Positions 1-6,254 of a DNA stretch of 11,133 bases are shown one piece after another. The translations under genes were made by a program, and so were the position numbers. The stretch comes from Desulfovibrionales bacterium. GTDB lineage: Bacteria > Desulfobacterota > Desulfovibrionia > Desulfovibrionales > Desulfomicrobiaceae. The notes under the pieces were generated by a model. It worked only from the letters and a program-made list of their open reading frames with translations, made no database searches and was not told the origin of the DNA. The stretch is from positions 1 to 11,133 of the forward strand of contig JAAYGZ010000313.1 in NCBI GenBank assembly GCA_012727515.1, given 5' to 3'. Each line of letters begins with the position of its first letter. Position 1 is the first letter of the stretch.

Positions 1-705
1 ACAGGGCTCATGGGCTTTGTCCGTAATATGAGCGGCGGAGAAATAGCAGCGCAGGTTCTGGTGGCCCGCGACCTGCTCCGCGCCCAGGGCCTGGCTCATG
101 ACATTAAAAACCTGGTCTATATGGGCATGGGAGAACCTTTGCTGAACTGGGAGCATGTGCGCACCAGCCTGCATATTCTTTCCCATCCGGAAGGTCTGGA
201 GTTTTCTCGCAGACGCATTACTCTGTCCACCTGCGCCATCAAGGGCAGGCTTGATGTCTTTAGTGCCGAAGGTCTGGCCCTGCCGGCTATTTCTCTGCAC
301 GCCCCAACTCAGGAAATTCGGGCAGCTCTTATGCCCAAGGCCGCTGCCTGGCCCATTGACGAACTGGTGCAGGCCCTGCAAGAATTCGCTCTGCGGCCTC
401 GGGAGCGAGTAACCATTGAGTATATTCTGATTCGCGGCGTCAATGATTCGCCTGCCCATGCCCGGCAACTGGTACGCCTGCTCTCGCATTTGAAATGCAA
501 AATTAACCTCATTGCCTATAATCCAGGCCCAGGCATTGCCTATGCAGCACCCTTGCCCGAAGATGTACAGGCCTTTGAGGATGTGTTGCGCAACAAGGGC
601 TTCACAGCCACGCTGCGCAAAAGCAAGGGCCAGGATATTGCGGCTGCCTGCGGCCAATTAAAGACCGAGGTGGAGCAGCATACTGAGATGGACCATACAC
701 AATAA
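1..705 (+). CDS. rlmN: Dual-specificity 23S rRNA/tRNA adenine-C2 methyltransferase RlmN (5' truncated by window edge)
   Basis: RlmN is a cytoplasmic radical SAM enzyme that methylates C2 of A2503 in 23S rRNA and A37 in some tRNAs. The reading frame is open from base 1, so the gene begins upstream. About 234 residues are visible out of a usual 350-380. The missing part includes the N-terminal domain and the CX3CX2C iron-sulfur motif. The fragment opens with TGLMGFVRNM, which normally follows directly after that cluster motif. It then shows the SAM-contacting YMGMGEPLLN motif, SLHAPTQEIR, and IEYILIRGVND. Cys217 of the fragment (bases 649-651, in AAACGQL) matches the C-terminal cysteine that forms the covalent RNA intermediate in this family. 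The gene ends 9 bases before hisI, suggesting co-transcription. Family assignment is secure; only completeness cannot be judged. Confidence 0.95.
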   Translation, partial: TGLMGFVRNMSGGEIAAQVLVARDLLRAQGLAHDIKNLVYMGMGEPLLNWEHVRTSLHILSHPEGLEFSRRRITLSTCAIKGRLDVFSAEGLALPAISLHAPTQEIRAALMPKAAAWPIDELVQALQEFALRPRERVTIEYILIRGVNDSPAHARQLVRLLSHLKCKINLIAYNPGPGIAYAAPLPEDVQAFEDVLRNKGFTATLRKSKGQDIAAACGQLKTEVEQHTEMDHTQ

Positions 706-714
706 GGAACAAAC

Positions 715-1092
715 GTGGACAAACCTGATTTTAACAAGGGCGGTGGCCTGATCCCGGCCATTGCCCAGGACGCGACCAGCGGAGAAGTGCTCATGCTGGC
801 CTATATGAATGAAGAGGCCTGGAACGCAACATTGCGCACCGGAGAAGTGCATTATTACAGCCGCAGTCGAAACTGTCTGTGGCACAAGGGCGCTACATCC
901 GGACACGTACAAAAAGTGCGGACCATTCGTCTGGACTGCGACCAGGACACAGTGCTGATATTGGTAGAACAAGTGGGCGGCGCAGCCTGCCATACTGGAC
1001 GACAAAGCTGTTTTTATCGCCAGCGTGACAGCCAGGGGCAGTGGACTGACTGCTCGCCCATGATTTTTGATCCCAAGGAGGTATATGCATAA
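715..1092 (+). CDS. hisI: Phosphoribosyl-AMP cyclohydrolase HisI (stand-alone, GTG start)
   Basis: This enzyme hydrolytically opens the adenine ring of phosphoribosyl-AMP, the third step of histidine biosynthesis, in the cytoplasm. The 125-residue product contains the family core: [12 protein letters not shown] near residues 25-36, [14 protein letters not shown] near 46-59, and the metal-binding motif RLDCDQD at 72-78. The zinc-ligand cysteines appear to be Cys75, Cys92 and Cys99, with the last two in ACHTGRQSC. The GTG at 715 is chosen because AAGGAA lies just upstream and the product then has normal length. It is the single-domain form with no C-terminal HisE pyrophosphatase, so HisE must be encoded elsewhere. 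It overlaps hisG by one base (TAATG), which points to translational coupling. Confidence 0.95.
   Translation: MDKPDFNKGGGLIPAIAQDATSGEVLMLAYMNEEAWNATLRTGEVHYYSRSRNCLWHKGATSGHVQKVRTIRLDCDQDTVLILVEQVGGAACHTGRQSCFYRQRDSQGQWTDCSPMIFDPKEVYA
1076..1083 (+). promoter_or_regulatory. Ribosome binding site for hisG inside the hisI 3' end
   Basis: A near-perfect Shine-Dalgarno sequence, AAGGAGGT, lies within the last codons of hisI, 8 bases before the hisG ATG. It supports the ATG at 1092, which shares its A with the hisI stop codon. Confidence 0.8.
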
Positions 1093-1973
1093 TGGCTCAG
1101 AATAAACAAATGCGAATCGGCATTCCCAAAGGCTCTTTGGAAGAAGCCACGGTCAAACTCTTTGCCAAGGCTGGCTGGAAAGTGACCTCGCATCATCGCA
1201 ATTATTTTCCTGAAATAAATGATCCGGAGCTGACCTGTTCACTCTGTCGCGCCCAGGAAATGGCACGCTATGTGGAAAGTGGCCTGCTTGACGCAGGGCT
1301 TACCGGCAAGGACTGGATTCTTGAGAATCAGTCTGATGTGGTGGTGGTGGATGACCTGATCTATTCCAAGGCCAGCAATCGCCCGGCAAAATGGGTTCTG
1401 GCCGTGGCCGGAGACTCGCCGTTTAAGCGCCCTGAAGATCTGATTGGTAAAAAAATCGCCACAGAATTTGTGGGCTTTACGCGCCGCTATTTTGCCGAAG
1501 CCGGCATTGACGTTGGTGTGGAATACTCCTGGGGCGCCACAGAGGCAAAAGTGGTGGAAGGCCTGGTCGATGCCATTGTTGAAATCACAGAAACCGGCAC
1601 CACCATCAAGGCCCACGGCTTGCGCATTATTGCGGAATTATTGCAAACCAACACCCAGCTCATTGCCAATAAAGAGGCCTGGAATGACCCCTGGAAACGC
1701 GCCAAGATTGAAAACTTGAACACCCTGCTCCAGGGCGCGTTGCGGGCTGACAAGCTGGTGGCCTTAAAAATGAATGCTCCAGACCATGCTGTGGAAAAGG
1801 TCATGGGGCTGTTACCAAGTATGAACTCACCCACCATTGCGCATTTGCATAATTCAGACTGGCTTTCCATTGAAACCGTGGTGGAAACAACTCTGGTCCG
1901 CGATCTGGTGCCCCAGCTCCAGGCTGTCGGCGCCACGGCCATTATTGAGTATTCGTTAAATAAGGTTATCTAA
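1092..1973 (+). CDS. hisG: ATP phosphoribosyltransferase HisG, long form
   Basis: HisG joins ATP and PRPP to give phosphoribosyl-ATP, the first and committed step of histidine synthesis. The 293-residue length and the C-terminal extension from about residue 215 (ACT-like HisG_C domain) mark the long, self-regulated form, which does not need HisZ. Feedback inhibition by histidine through that domain is expected from the family. Visible motifs are MRIGIPKGSLEEAT at the N-terminus, SGLLDAGLTGKDW near residues 63-75, and the PRPP-binding loop EITETGTTIKAHG near 164-176. The start is fixed by the AAGGAGGT Shine-Dalgarno at 1076-1083. The gene overlaps hisI by one base and is followed 54 bases later by a lipoprotein gene on the same strand. 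The other his genes are not in the window. Confidence 0.97.
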   Translation: MAQNKQMRIGIPKGSLEEATVKLFAKAGWKVTSHHRNYFPEINDPELTCSLCRAQEMARYVESGLLDAGLTGKDWILENQSDVVVVDDLIYSKASNRPAKWVLAVAGDSPFKRPEDLIGKKIATEFVGFTRRYFAEAGIDVGVEYSWGATEAKVVEGLVDAIVEITETGTTIKAHGLRIIAELLQTNTQLIANKEAWNDPWKRAKIENLNTLLQGALRADKLVALKMNAPDHAVEKVMGLLPSMNSPTIAHLHNSDWLSIETVVETTLVRDLVPQLQAVGATAIIEYSLNKVI

Positions 1974-1983
1974 AGTACCTCTT

Positions 1984-2004
1984 GGGGCGTGCGTACCGCG
2001 CCCC
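1984..2004 (+). other. GC-rich hairpin between hisG and the TPR lipoprotein gene
   Basis: GGGGCG at 1984-1989 pairs with CGCCCC at 1999-2004, and a G-T plus a G-C pair extend the stem inward. No T-run follows, so this is not a standard intrinsic terminator. It could be an RNA-processing or attenuation structure separating hisG from the next gene. Only the base pairing is seen; the role is a guess. Confidence 0.4.
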
Positions 2005-2027
2005 GCAAACCAAACAAGGGGGCCTGT

Positions 2028-2783
2028 ATGAAATATGTCCTGACGTGCATTCTGGCCTGTCTTCTTTTTTCTGGCTGCGCTACTACCCATAGCCCGTCCA
2101 GCACAGACCAAGGCCCGCGTGATGTGCAACTGCACCTGGATCTGGTTGAATCGTATATCAATAGCCGCCAGCCCCAGCGCGCCCTTCAGGAATTGATCAG
2201 GATTGAAAAACAGGCCAGCAAATTATCGCGCTATCATTTTGACAAAGGCATGATTTTTTTGCTCATGAATGAGCTGGAAAACGCTCGTGATGGCTTTGCC
2301 CAGGCCACAAAAATTGACGATGATTTTGGCGAAGCCTGGAACAATCTGGGAAAAATTCAGGAAGCCTTACACCAGCCTCAGGAAGCTGAGGCCGCCTATC
2401 TTAAAGCCTTTTCTATACTGACCTACCTGACTCCGGAATTTCCCGCCTATAACCTGGGCATACTGTATCTGCACCAGGGGCGCCCGCAGGACACAGAAAA
2501 CTATGCCCGCAAAGCATTGGCCCGCAACTGGCGCTTTTTGCCAGCCTATAAGCTGCTTGCTGATGCCCTGACCGCGCAAAACCGCTCTGCTGACGCGGAA
2601 AAAGTGCTGCGCGATGGACTGGAAGCAGGCGTTGATGATCCTGCCCTGCTGCTGTCCCTGGCCGAGCACCTGACCCGTACAGGCCAGAACACAGAGGCGC
2701 GAGAAATCTTTAGCCGCATCATCACGCTGCATCCAAATACTGATGAAGCCAAAGTGGCCCGCGATTACCTGGGCATCCTCTAG
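2028..2783 (+). CDS. TPR-repeat outer-membrane lipoprotein (PilF/PilW-like, function unassigned)
   Basis: This encodes a 251-residue lipoprotein. The ATG at 2028 is preferred over the upstream GTG at 1989. It has AAGGGGG at 2016-2022 upstream, and it places a lipoprotein signal at the N-terminus: two charged or polar residues, a hydrophobic stretch, then lipobox FSGC with the lipidated cysteine at residue 17. Ala at +2 gives no inner-membrane retention signal, so outer-membrane sorting is likely. The rest is helical TPR repeats; clear units include DFGEAWNNLGKIQEALHQ, FPAYNLGILYLHQGR, FLPAYKLLADALTAQNR and DPALLLSLAEHLTRTGQN. TPR lipoproteins of this size act as assembly scaffolds, for example the type IV pilus pilotin PilF/PilW, but no pilus genes are nearby. 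The 3' end overlaps the radical SAM gene by 41 bases. Confidence 0.85.
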   Translation: MKYVLTCILACLLFSGCATTHSPSSTDQGPRDVQLHLDLVESYINSRQPQRALQELIRIEKQASKLSRYHFDKGMIFLLMNELENARDGFAQATKIDDDFGEAWNNLGKIQEALHQPQEAEAAYLKAFSILTYLTPEFPAYNLGILYLHQGRPQDTENYARKALARNWRFLPAYKLLADALTAQNRSADAEKVLRDGLEAGVDDPALLLSLAEHLTRTGQNTEAREIFSRIITLHPNTDEAKVARDYLGIL

Positions 2784-4110
2784 CGCTGCGCGCACAGATG
2801 CCCCGCGCATTTTAGGCATCAACCCCTGGATTCACGATTTTGCAGCCTATAATCTCTGGTCACGCCCTGCCGGGCTGCTGGCCATGCTGCACATGCTGCG
2901 CGCCAGCGGAGCGCACATTGCCCTTATGGATTGCCTGGACCAGACCTGGAGCGATATCCCCTGGCCCAAAGCGCATACAACAGGCAAAGGACATTATCCC
3001 AAAAAAGAAATTCCTAAGCCAGCCGCCATTGCCCATGTGCCCCGACGTTTAAGTCGATACGGGCACGATCCGGAGAGAGTGCGCAAGGCTCTTACAGAGC
3101 TGCGGCCCCGGCCCGATCTGGTGCTTATCACCACAATCATGACCTATTGGTATCCTGGCGCAGCAGAGGCCCTGGATCTGGTACGCTCCATCTGGCCGCA
3201 CACGCCTGTTGCGGTGGGTGGAATCTACGCCACTCTGTGCCCGGAACATGCCGCCACATTGGGTGCTGATCTGCTCCTGTCTGGCCCAGGCGAAAACCTC
3301 AGTGCCTGGTCTGCGCTCTGGAAACTCCTGGGCTGCGACCCGCCGCCACTGCCCGCGCAGGCTGGCTTTGGCCTGGCCCAGGATCTCTATAACCAGCCAG
3401 GTTTTTCCATACTTCTTGGCTCCAGGGGCTGTCCATTTCACTGTGCTTATTGCGCCAGCAATGCGCTGTATCCGGGGTTTGCGCAATCAACAGCTCAGAA
3501 CATGCTCACTGCACTGAAAAATGAATATGACCAGGGAGTGCGGGATTTTGTCTTTTATGATGACGCGCTGCTCATAAAGCCAGGAACCTGGCTGTGGCCA
3601 GTGCTGGAGTGGCTGGAAAACAAGTCTGTACGCCTGCACACGCCCAATGCCATGCATGTGCGCTATCTCACGCCGGAAGTCTGTGCCAGGCTCAAACGCG
3701 CCGGGCTGCATACTGTGCGCCTGGGCCTGGAAACAGTGGATTTTACCCAGCGCCTGGATAGCAAGCTTTCGCGCCAGGAATGGGAACATGGTCTAGCCAG
3801 GCTTTTTGAAGCAGGATTTTGTGCCGAGCAGATCGGAGCCTATATTTTATTTGGCCTGCCCAACCAAGACCTGGCCAGCGTGGCCCAGACCATTGATCTG
3901 GCTCGTGCCAGCGGCATTCGCCCAGACCTGGCCTATTACACTCCTATTCCAGGCAGCCCGCTTTTTGCAGAGGCTTGCGCGGCTTCTGATCTGCCCCTGG
4001 CTCAGGAACCTTTGTGCCAGAACAATTCCCTGTGGCCCTGCGTGCCGGGCGGATTTTCCTGGGACCAGGCCAGGCTGTGGCAAGAGCGCATTCAGGGCAG
4101 TGCACACTGA
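2743..4110 (+). CDS. B12-binding-type radical SAM protein of unknown function
   Basis: The product is 455 residues. Residues about 22-190 resemble the Rossmann-like cobalamin-binding domain found before many radical SAM domains: RILGINPWIHDF, LVLITTIMTYWYPG near 126-139, and VAVGGIYATLCPEHA near 156-170. I see no DxHxxG cobalamin-ligand motif, so base-off histidine binding is doubtful. The radical SAM core follows, with CX3CX2C cysteines at 230, 234 and 237 (GCPFHCAYC). Later come RLGLETVD, YILFGLPNQD and YYTPIPGSPLF, typical of this superfamily. The ATG at 2743 is the only reasonable start before the first strand. It lies inside the preceding TPR gene with no strong Shine-Dalgarno, suggesting coupling by reinitiation. 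The substrate is unknown; relatives carry out methylations, ring closures or thioether formation. Confidence 0.85.
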   Translation: MKPKWPAITWASSSAARTDAPRILGINPWIHDFAAYNLWSRPAGLLAMLHMLRASGAHIALMDCLDQTWSDIPWPKAHTTGKGHYPKKEIPKPAAIAHVPRRLSRYGHDPERVRKALTELRPRPDLVLITTIMTYWYPGAAEALDLVRSIWPHTPVAVGGIYATLCPEHAATLGADLLLSGPGENLSAWSALWKLLGCDPPPLPAQAGFGLAQDLYNQPGFSILLGSRGCPFHCAYCASNALYPGFAQSTAQNMLTALKNEYDQGVRDFVFYDDALLIKPGTWLWPVLEWLENKSVRLHTPNAMHVRYLTPEVCARLKRAGLHTVRLGLETVDFTQRLDSKLSRQEWEHGLARLFEAGFCAEQIGAYILFGLPNQDLASVAQTIDLARASGIRPDLAYYTPIPGSPLFAEACAASDLPLAQEPLCQNNSLWPCVPGGFSWDQARLWQERIQGSAH

Positions 4111-4167
4111 CGCAGGATATGTCCGCAGAGAGCAATGCTTAGGGATATGCTGATTAAACCGAAATTC

Positions 4168-4255
4168 GTCATTGCGACCGCGAGGAATCGAAGCGGGAAG
4201 CAATCCAAAATTATTGATTGAGCAATACGTTACAGATTGCCGCGTCGCTACGCTC
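4168..4255. repeat. Degenerate REP-like palindromic repeat (GTCATTGC type)
   Basis: The left arm at 4168-4206 starts GTCATTGCGA and ends GAAGCAATCC. The right arm at 4236-4255, ATTGCCGCGTCGCTACGCTC, reads like the opposite end of the same kind of element, in inverted orientation. The two are separated by about 30 AT-rich bases. The pattern resembles the GTCATTGCGAG...GAAGCAATC palindromic repeats dispersed between genes in many bacterial genomes. The match is from memory and the element is imperfect. It lies in the 210-base gap between two convergent genes; no gene is seen in that gap. Confidence 0.5.
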
Positions 4256-4270
4256 TACCCATAGGGCATA

Positions 4271-4289
4271 AACTCACAGTGACTGAGTT
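4271..4289. other. Inverted repeat downstream of the AI-2E family gene
   Basis: AACTCA at 4271-4276 and TGAGTT at 4284-4289 form a six-base-pair stem with a seven-base loop, 32 bases beyond the stop codon of the minus-strand transporter gene. There is no T-run on either side, so it is a weak terminator candidate at best. It lies between two convergent genes, where a terminator would be expected. Confidence 0.3.
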
Positions 4290-4320
4290 AATCAACACCT
4301 CCTTAGTATTGTCATCCCAG

Positions 4321-5490
4321 TTAAGACTGGCCATGAGTAATTTCTGGCTCGGCAGGTACGTGTGCTGGTACTTCAGGGTGCCGAATAACATAGCCAAATA
4401 CATAGGTGCAGATGGGCACGCCCAGGATCAGGCCCCAGATATGAAAAAGTTTTGCGCCCACAGTTAAAATAACCAAAACTATGACCGGATTGATGCGCAT
4501 ATACGTGCCATAAATTCTGGGATTTAAGATGTAGCCTTCAATCAGATGGATACTGGTGATCATGACTATGGCTAAAATCATGGTGGTGAGTCCGGAACTC
4601 TGCAAGGCAATAAGGCAGATGGGCACAGAACTGACAAAGACTCCGAGAACCGGAATAAAGCTGCACAGAAAAACAATGACTGTTAAAAAGGCCAGGGCAG
4701 AGCCCATGCCCAAAAGCATCACGCCCAGGGCAGTCAGCACTGCATTGGCCACGGCAATCATGAATTGTGCTTCCAGCGCATGGCCCAGAACATCGGCAAA
4801 CTCGCGGATACTGCCAGACACCTCGCGGTACACAAAACCAAGCTTGGTATGCTCCAGAGAAACAACACTGGCCGTGAGTCGAGGTAAGTCCAGCACAATC
4901 AGAAAAGAAAAAAGCAGGGCCAGCAGAAATGCCGAGGCAATGGCTGCAATTCGCCCGCCTACTCCACGCACCAGGTCAAGCATCTGGTTGATCTGGTGCT
5001 GTCCTGCATGGGGTTCACCCAGACCAAAAATCTGCTGAATTAAAATAGATGTCTGTGATTTTCCCAGGCCAGATGAGCCGTGGTTGGCCTCATAGCTCAG
5101 TTCAGGGATAATTTTTCCAATGACCGGATAGCGTTCGCCCAGGGCTAAAAGTTCCTGGTCCAGCCTGGCCACATGCTGGGGAAGCTGGGTGATAAAGAGC
5201 ATGGTCTGATCTTTGGCTCGTGGCACAAGAAAAACACCGACTGCAATCAAAATACCCAAGAACAGGGTTGCGACCAGCACCACGCGCACTGTGCGCTGCG
5301 TAATAAATCGTTCCAGCTTGTTCACGCCGCGATTCTGGATGTATCCAAAAACAAAAGTTAAAAAAAGCAGCAGGAAAAAGGAACGCAAAATATAAAACAC
5401 AACAAAAAAACCACCCCAGACCAGCAGTCTGAGTACAACCGGAACAACACGTTCAGCCAGAGACCATTTGGGTTCAACATGATGAGGCAT
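4321..5490 (-). CDS. AI-2E transporter / PerM family membrane protein
   Basis: This is a 389-residue inner-membrane protein. Hydrophobic segments lie near residues 16-53, 68-92 and 176-202, and several more occupy the C-terminal half. The signature of the AI-2E transporter (PerM/YdiK/TqsA) family is clear: SFIPVLGVFVSSVPICLIAL, then the pore-lining run with EGYILNPRIYGTYMRINPV, then LFHIWGLILGVPICTY. A soluble, polar section lies near residues 95-170, as usual. Known members export AI-2, exchange Na+ or K+ for protons, or have no known substrate, so the actual cargo cannot be read from sequence. It is the only minus-strand gene in the first 10 kb and stands alone, convergent to the radical SAM gene. 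Palindromic-repeat fragments lie on both sides, which may mean it was inserted as a unit. The Shine-Dalgarno (AAGAGA upstream of ATG) is weak. Confidence 0.9.
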   Translation of the reverse strand: MPHHVEPKWSLAERVVPVVLRLLVWGGFFVVFYILRSFFLLLFLTFVFGYIQNRGVNKLERFITQRTVRVVLVATLFLGILIAVGVFLVPRAKDQTMLFITQLPQHVARLDQELLALGERYPVIGKIIPELSYEANHGSSGLGKSQTSILIQQIFGLGEPHAGQHQINQMLDLVRGVGGRIAAIASAFLLALLFSFLIVLDLPRLTASVVSLEHTKLGFVYREVSGSIREFADVLGHALEAQFMIAVANAVLTALGVMLLGMGSALAFLTVIVFLCSFIPVLGVFVSSVPICLIALQSSGLTTMILAIVMITSIHLIEGYILNPRIYGTYMRINPVIVLVILTVGAKLFHIWGLILGVPICTYVFGYVIRHPEVPAHVPAEPEITHGQS

Positions 5491-5534
5491 AGGGTATCTC
5501 TTGCAATTAGGTTAGGGAAATGTTGACTAATTTT

Positions 5535-5567
5535 GTCATTGCAGGGAGCCTTCAATGAAGCGATTCC
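5535..5567. repeat. Second degenerate GTCATTGC-type repeat fragment
   Basis: GTCATTGC at 5535-5542 is followed by GGGAGC and then GAAGCGATTCC at 5557-5567. This resembles the left arm of the repeat at 4168-4206 in the same orientation. With that copy it brackets the AI-2E family gene. It is degenerate, so the relation is suggestive rather than certain. Confidence 0.4.
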
Positions 5568-5598
5568 CCGCCACTCTCTGTCTCATCCATCCAAGATT

Positions 5599-5670
5599 CA
5601 CCCTATCGGGTACAGGCACCCTATCGGGTACAGGCACCCTATCGGGTACAGGCACCCTGTCGGGTACAGG
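5599..5670. repeat. Four tandem copies of an 18-bp unit (CACCCTATCGGGTACAGG)
   Basis: Copies lie at 5599-5616, 5617-5634, 5635-5652 and 5653-5670. The first three are identical and the fourth has one A-to-G change (CTGTCGGG). Each unit contains a small inverted repeat, ACCC-TATC-GGGT, so the array can form a row of short hairpins. A fifth, isolated TATCGGGT occurs at 5725-5732. The array is in the gap between the AI-2E family gene and the IS110 remnant, where no gene is seen. The identical copies suggest recent slippage expansion. Confidence 0.95.
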
Positions 5671-5712
5671 TCACGCTCCCACTGGTCGCTCGGGATGATG
5701 AGATAGACCCGT

Positions 5713-5731
5713 CCCGTATATCGGTATCGGG
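5713..5731. other. Hairpin just upstream of the IS110 remnant
   Basis: CCCG plus ATA (5713-5716 and 5718-5720, with one bulged T) can pair with TATCGGG at 5725-5731 around a TCGG loop. It shares the TATCGGG core with the 18-bp tandem repeat and lies 52 bases before the transposase start. It could be part of the noncoding end of the insertion sequence. Only the pairing is seen directly. Confidence 0.35.
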
Positions 5732-5782
5732 TGTTCCATACGGATGTATCACTACTTATCCTTAAATATCTGGAGGCGGGTC

Positions 5783-6068
5783 ATGAAACAAGTATGTCGT
5801 ATTGGGCTGGATATCGCAAAGGATAAATTTCAGGTGCATGGCGTGGGCAAGAATGGAAAGGATGTTTTCAACAAGCAATTGAACAGAAAAAATGTGCTGC
5901 AATTCGGCATCGTTTTTGCCAATCTCCCTGTTTGCAAGGTCGGACTGGAGGCTTGTGCTTGTTGTTCATATTGGCGATGGCAAGCAGTTCAAGAATGGCC
6001 GGTCCCTGGCTGCGTACCTTGGGCTCACCCCCAAAGAGTATTCATCAGAAAGAGTAAAAGTGCTTTGA
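5783..6068 (+). pseudogene. IS110-family transposase remnant, internally deleted and frameshifted
   Basis: Starting at the ATG at 5783, behind GGAGGCGG, the frame encodes CRIGLDIAKDKFQVHGV and later VGLEACACCSYW. These are the opening DEDD-type (RuvC-like) motifs of IS110-family transposases. Directly after SYW, another frame from about 5967 gives HIGDGKQFKNGRSLAAYLGL and TPKEYSSERVKVL. This matches the C-terminal Transposase_20 region that normally lies some 200 residues further on; that frame stops at 6066-6068. The middle of the protein has therefore been lost and the ends joined out of frame. In the first frame translation continues as unrelated residues to 6091. It cannot be an active transposase. 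Beyond 6068 the sequence decays and I cannot place the element's right end. Confidence 0.85.
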
Positions 6069-6182
6069 TCAGCACCTGTTACGCTTTTTGAAAAATACAA
6101 AGAAAGATGCGCCCAGGACAGGCATACGTGCGGCAATAAATATATTCTCGTACAATGCGCACAATGGGAGCAGAAAATTTGT
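6069..6182. other. Degenerate sequence after the transposase remnant, no gene seen
   Basis: This AT-richer stretch may hold the decayed 3' end of the IS110 element, but no frame gives convincing transposase motifs. No other gene or RNA is recognised here. Confidence 0.4.
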
Positions 6183-6220
6183 GTCAAATTGTTGACTTGA
6201 ACACGTCTGATCTTATCAGA
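6183..6220 (+). promoter_or_regulatory. Putative promoter with two inverted repeats ahead of cbpA
   Basis: TTGACT at 6192-6197 and TATCAG at 6214-6219, 16 bases apart, resemble a sigma-70 type promoter. The inverted repeat GTCAA-N4-TTGAC (6183-6196) covers the -35 element. A second, TCTGAT-N3-ATCAGA (6206-6220), covers the -10 element. Both could be regulator binding sites. I see no CIRCE operator (TTAGCACTC...GAGTGCTAA) and no sigma-32 -10 (CCCCAT) at the right distance from CTTGAA at 6196-6201. The palindromes are seen; promoter function is inferred. Confidence 0.45.
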
Positions 6221-6238
6221 GGTGCACATCTTGAGCAC

Positions 6239-6247
6239 AAGGAGAGG
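6239..6247 (+). promoter_or_regulatory. Ribosome binding site deciding the TTG start of cbpA
   Basis: AAGGAGAGG precedes the TTG at 6255. An in-frame TGA at 6249-6251 excludes any earlier start, so the TTG is needed to include the whole J domain. An ATG at 6248 in another frame opens only a five-codon reading frame that stops at 6263-6265. Confidence 0.75.
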
Positions 6248-6254
6248 ATGAATC

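Noticed and set aside
1989..2027. Upstream GTG start for the TPR lipoprotein
   Set aside because: It would place 13 charged residues before the lipoprotein signal, and it falls within the hairpin; the ATG at 2028 has its own Shine-Dalgarno.
4111..4320. tRNA or small RNA gene in the gap after the radical SAM gene
   Set aside because: No cloverleaf, TTCRA arm or promoter-terminator pair seen; the structure there is better explained by the palindromic repeat.
4237..4467. Possible small plus-strand gene of 76 codons
   Set aside because: It begins in a palindromic repeat and then runs antisense through the clear AI-2E family gene; it has no Shine-Dalgarno and no recognisable protein features.
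5599..5670. Tandem repeats as a CRISPR array
   Set aside because: The 18-bp units abut with no spacers and no cas genes are present.
5744..5782. Upstream ATG for the IS110 transposase remnant
   Set aside because: The ATG at 5783 has GGAGGCGG in front of it and begins the conserved CRIGLDIAKDKF region; the earlier codons look like noncoding sequence.
6196..6201. CTTGAA as a sigma-32 heat-shock -35 box
   Set aside because: No CCCCAT-like -10 follows at 13-15 bases; the overlapping TTGACT/TATCAG pair is a better fit.
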